Source: Candidatus Zhuqueibacterota bacterium
GTDB lineage: Bacteria; Zhuqueibacterota; Zhuqueibacteria; Residuimicrobiales; Krinioviventaceae
Reading direction: 5' to 3'
Assembly (NCBI GenBank): GCA_016934825.1
Contig: JAFGSB010000129.1
Coordinates: 1 to 34,987, forward strand
Length of the DNA: 34,987 nt
Below are positions 33,687-34,987 of the stretch, piece by piece. The position numbers and the translations under genes were made by a program. Position 1 is the first letter of the stretch. The number at the start of each line of letters is the position of its first letter. Below the pieces are notes generated by a model. The model was not told the origin of the DNA and ran no database searches. It was given only the letters and a program-made list of their open reading frames with translations.

Positions 33687-34058
33687 AACTCACATCTCAC
33701 CTCCTCTAGAGTGATTTAATTTAGTTGATCAGGGTACAACAATTCGTACATGAATTGCAACCGATTATTATATATATTTCACAAATCAAAACTCATAATG
33801 TTCCCGGGTTTTTCCGGAATTTTGTTAAAATACGAATTTTATGAATACAACCATCGGATTTTTAAAATTCATAAAATTTTCCGGTCCCGGTATATTATTT
33901 AAGGTATATTGATACTACCCATATTAATATACAAATAATTTATATTAAAAACCCGATTTATTTTTATAATTTCAAGAAAATGCAAATAAAATTAAGCATT
34001 TATCGCCGGTTCATCTCACACCTTATACGGCAAATGTTATGTCGCCGGGACATATTTT
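33687..34058. other. Intergenic AT-rich region upstream of rpsU
   Basis: Contains the extended SD site of rpsU (33697-33705). Nothing else was recognised; no tRNA or conserved RNA was found by eye. Confidence 0.45.
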
Positions 34059-34335
34059 TCAAGTTGCCCCCTTTATTTTCCGCGCCGAATTGTGACAGGC
34101 GATGCAGACAATCTGTTACTAATTTCTGTTGTTTGGCAATACCGGCAAAATCCAGTTGATCAGTATCCCCCGCTTGTGAATTTCAATGAAACGACCATTC
34201 TGCAAGTGAAATTTTGAATAAAGGTTTTTTTCGCGAGAGTTACAGGCTATTCCAGTCAATCCCACCGCAGATGAAAACGCCAATGCAAATAAAAATATCC
34301 CCTTTTTTACTGTACGAATGACTGATATAATACAT
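34059..34335 (-). pseudogene. Frameshifted small monohaem cytochrome-c-like lipoprotein
   Basis: Read on the minus strand, KKGIFLFALAFSSAVGLTGI followed by ACNSREKNLYS is a clear lipoprotein signal with a Cys after TGIA. The frame runs on to HKRG at a run of five C (34167-34171 on the plus strand). A one-base change there opens DTDQLDFAGIAKQQKLVTD, and a second shift near 34107-34113 gives CIACHNSARKIKGAT and a stop at 34059-34061. CIACH (34092-34106) is a C-x-x-C-H haem site. The only nearby ATG (34333-34335) is also out of frame by one, at an A-run. The joined product (about 90 residues) looks like a small C-terminal-CxxCH cytochrome. The family is not certain; indels could be decay or sequencing error. 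Confidence 0.5.
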
Positions 34336-34514
34336 GGCTGAAAATTTTGTTGTCATTGTTTTGATGCTATTTCTCGACAAGAATATGACTTTTTTTTCGG
34401 TGCCATTTTAATTTAAGGTTATTATTTGTTTTACCTGTTAAATATTTTTTTTATATTATTGTAACGATTTCTTCTTTGTACCGTATAAATTAAAAACAAA
34501 AAAGGGAGTCATTC
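34336..34514. other. Short intergenic region before the porin-like gene
   Basis: AT-rich. AAAGGGAG (34501-34508) is the ribosome-binding site of the next gene. A promoter probably lies here but no clear pair of boxes was chosen. Confidence 0.4.
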
Positions 34515-34987
34515 ATGATACTGAAAATTCGATTATGTACAATTTTTATTTTTTTACTTTTTTTGATCACGGCAGGTTTTTCTCAAACAAAATTCCAGGC
34601 CGGTTTGAATTTAAAACTGGGTTTCCCGCAATCGGAATTTAAAGATAATGTTGATAATATCGGCTTCGGCGGGGCGGGACAATTCGGGTATCATATTCCA
34701 CAATCACCGTTTTATATTGGCGCCAATGTGGGTTTTATCATATACGGTAGTGAAACCCGTGAAGAACCATTCAGCACAACAATCCCTGATGTATATGTGG
34801 ATGTAACGACCACAAATAGCATTTTTAACGGACACCTGCTTTTTCGGGTGCAGCCTCAGGAAGGGTTTTTACGCCCGTATTTGGATGGTATGATAGGATT
34901 TAACTATCTTTTTACATCAACAGAAATAAAAAATCAATATTCATTTGGCGAAGACGAGGAGATCGCAAGTTCTACAAACCAGGATGA
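34515..34987 (+). CDS. Outer-membrane beta-barrel protein, N-terminal part (runs off the window)
   Basis: An open frame of 157 codons continues past the window end. The signal peptide (about 1-23, MILKIRLCTIFIFLLFLITA then GFSQ) is followed by alternating aromatic-polar strands with tight turns: FQAGLNLKLGF, GGAGQFGYHI, FYIGANVGFIIYG, FNGHLLFRVQ and FLRPYLDGMIGFNYLF. This is the pattern of OmpA/OprF-like or porin-family barrels with a soluble loop. No specific function can be given. The ATG follows AAAGGGAG by 6 bases. Confidence 0.72.
   Translation, partial: MILKIRLCTIFIFLLFLITAGFSQTKFQAGLNLKLGFPQSEFKDNVDNIGFGGAGQFGYHIPQSPFYIGANVGFIIYGSETREEPFSTTIPDVYVDVTTTNSIFNGHLLFRVQPQEGFLRPYLDGMIGFNYLFTSTEIKNQYSFGEDEEIASSTNQD

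Overview
The window looks like a piece of a chromosome from a member of the FCB superphylum outside classical Bacteroidia (Calditrichota, Ignavibacteriota, KSB1 or Marinimicrobia are candidates; I cannot choose among them). Two secreted proteins end in type IX secretion (T9SS) sorting tails of the YQNYPNPFN type. Most genes carry clear Shine-Dalgarno sequences, which argues against Bacteroidia, where such sites are usually weak or missing. No rRNA, tRNA or CRISPR array was seen.

Layout. 1-162: the 3' end of an IS transposase. 362-4226: a secreted GH2 beta-galactosidase, then a FabK/nitronate-monooxygenase-type flavoprotein closed by a hairpin terminator. 4334-9420: a visibly AT-rich accessory island with a TcmP + DUF5131 (three-Cys-motif) operon, a DUF3800 gene broken by one in-frame TAA, a GIY-YIG protein and a VapBC-like toxin-antitoxin pair. 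8386-13847: at least four copies of a previously unlabelled MITE-like, hairpin-rich repeat, with fabF and a secreted GH27 alpha-galactosidase between them. 13964-17839: a beta-lactamase-fold serine hydrolase and a large CARDB/CBM/T9SS protein.

18588-24200 is the most interesting part. An autoregulated BlaI-type repressor is followed by two tandem BlaR1/M56 membrane metalloproteases. In both, the usual penicillin-binding sensor is replaced by two GyrI-like (AraC effector-binding) ligand domains placed after the last membrane helix. The second protease has a further C-terminal domain. This would be a signal-transduction module that senses small molecules outside the cytoplasm and acts by repressor cleavage.

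24420-32239: a T9SS beta-helix protein, then a tetR-MFP-RND efflux operon with a perfect palindromic operator. 32240-34987: a decayed RAYT (REP-associated transposase) relic whose frame contains a 28-bp perfect palindrome, bacterioferritin, rpsU converging on it through a shared terminator, a frameshifted CxxCH cytochrome-like pseudogene, and the start of an outer-membrane beta-barrel protein.

Together the window mixes galactoside breakdown (GH2, GH27), fatty-acid enzymes (FabF, FabK-like), envelope stress and drug response (BlaI/BlaR-like, TetR/RND, serine hydrolase), iron storage, and a defence-like island among mobile relics. The decayed genes may be real or, in a metagenome assembly, partly sequencing error.
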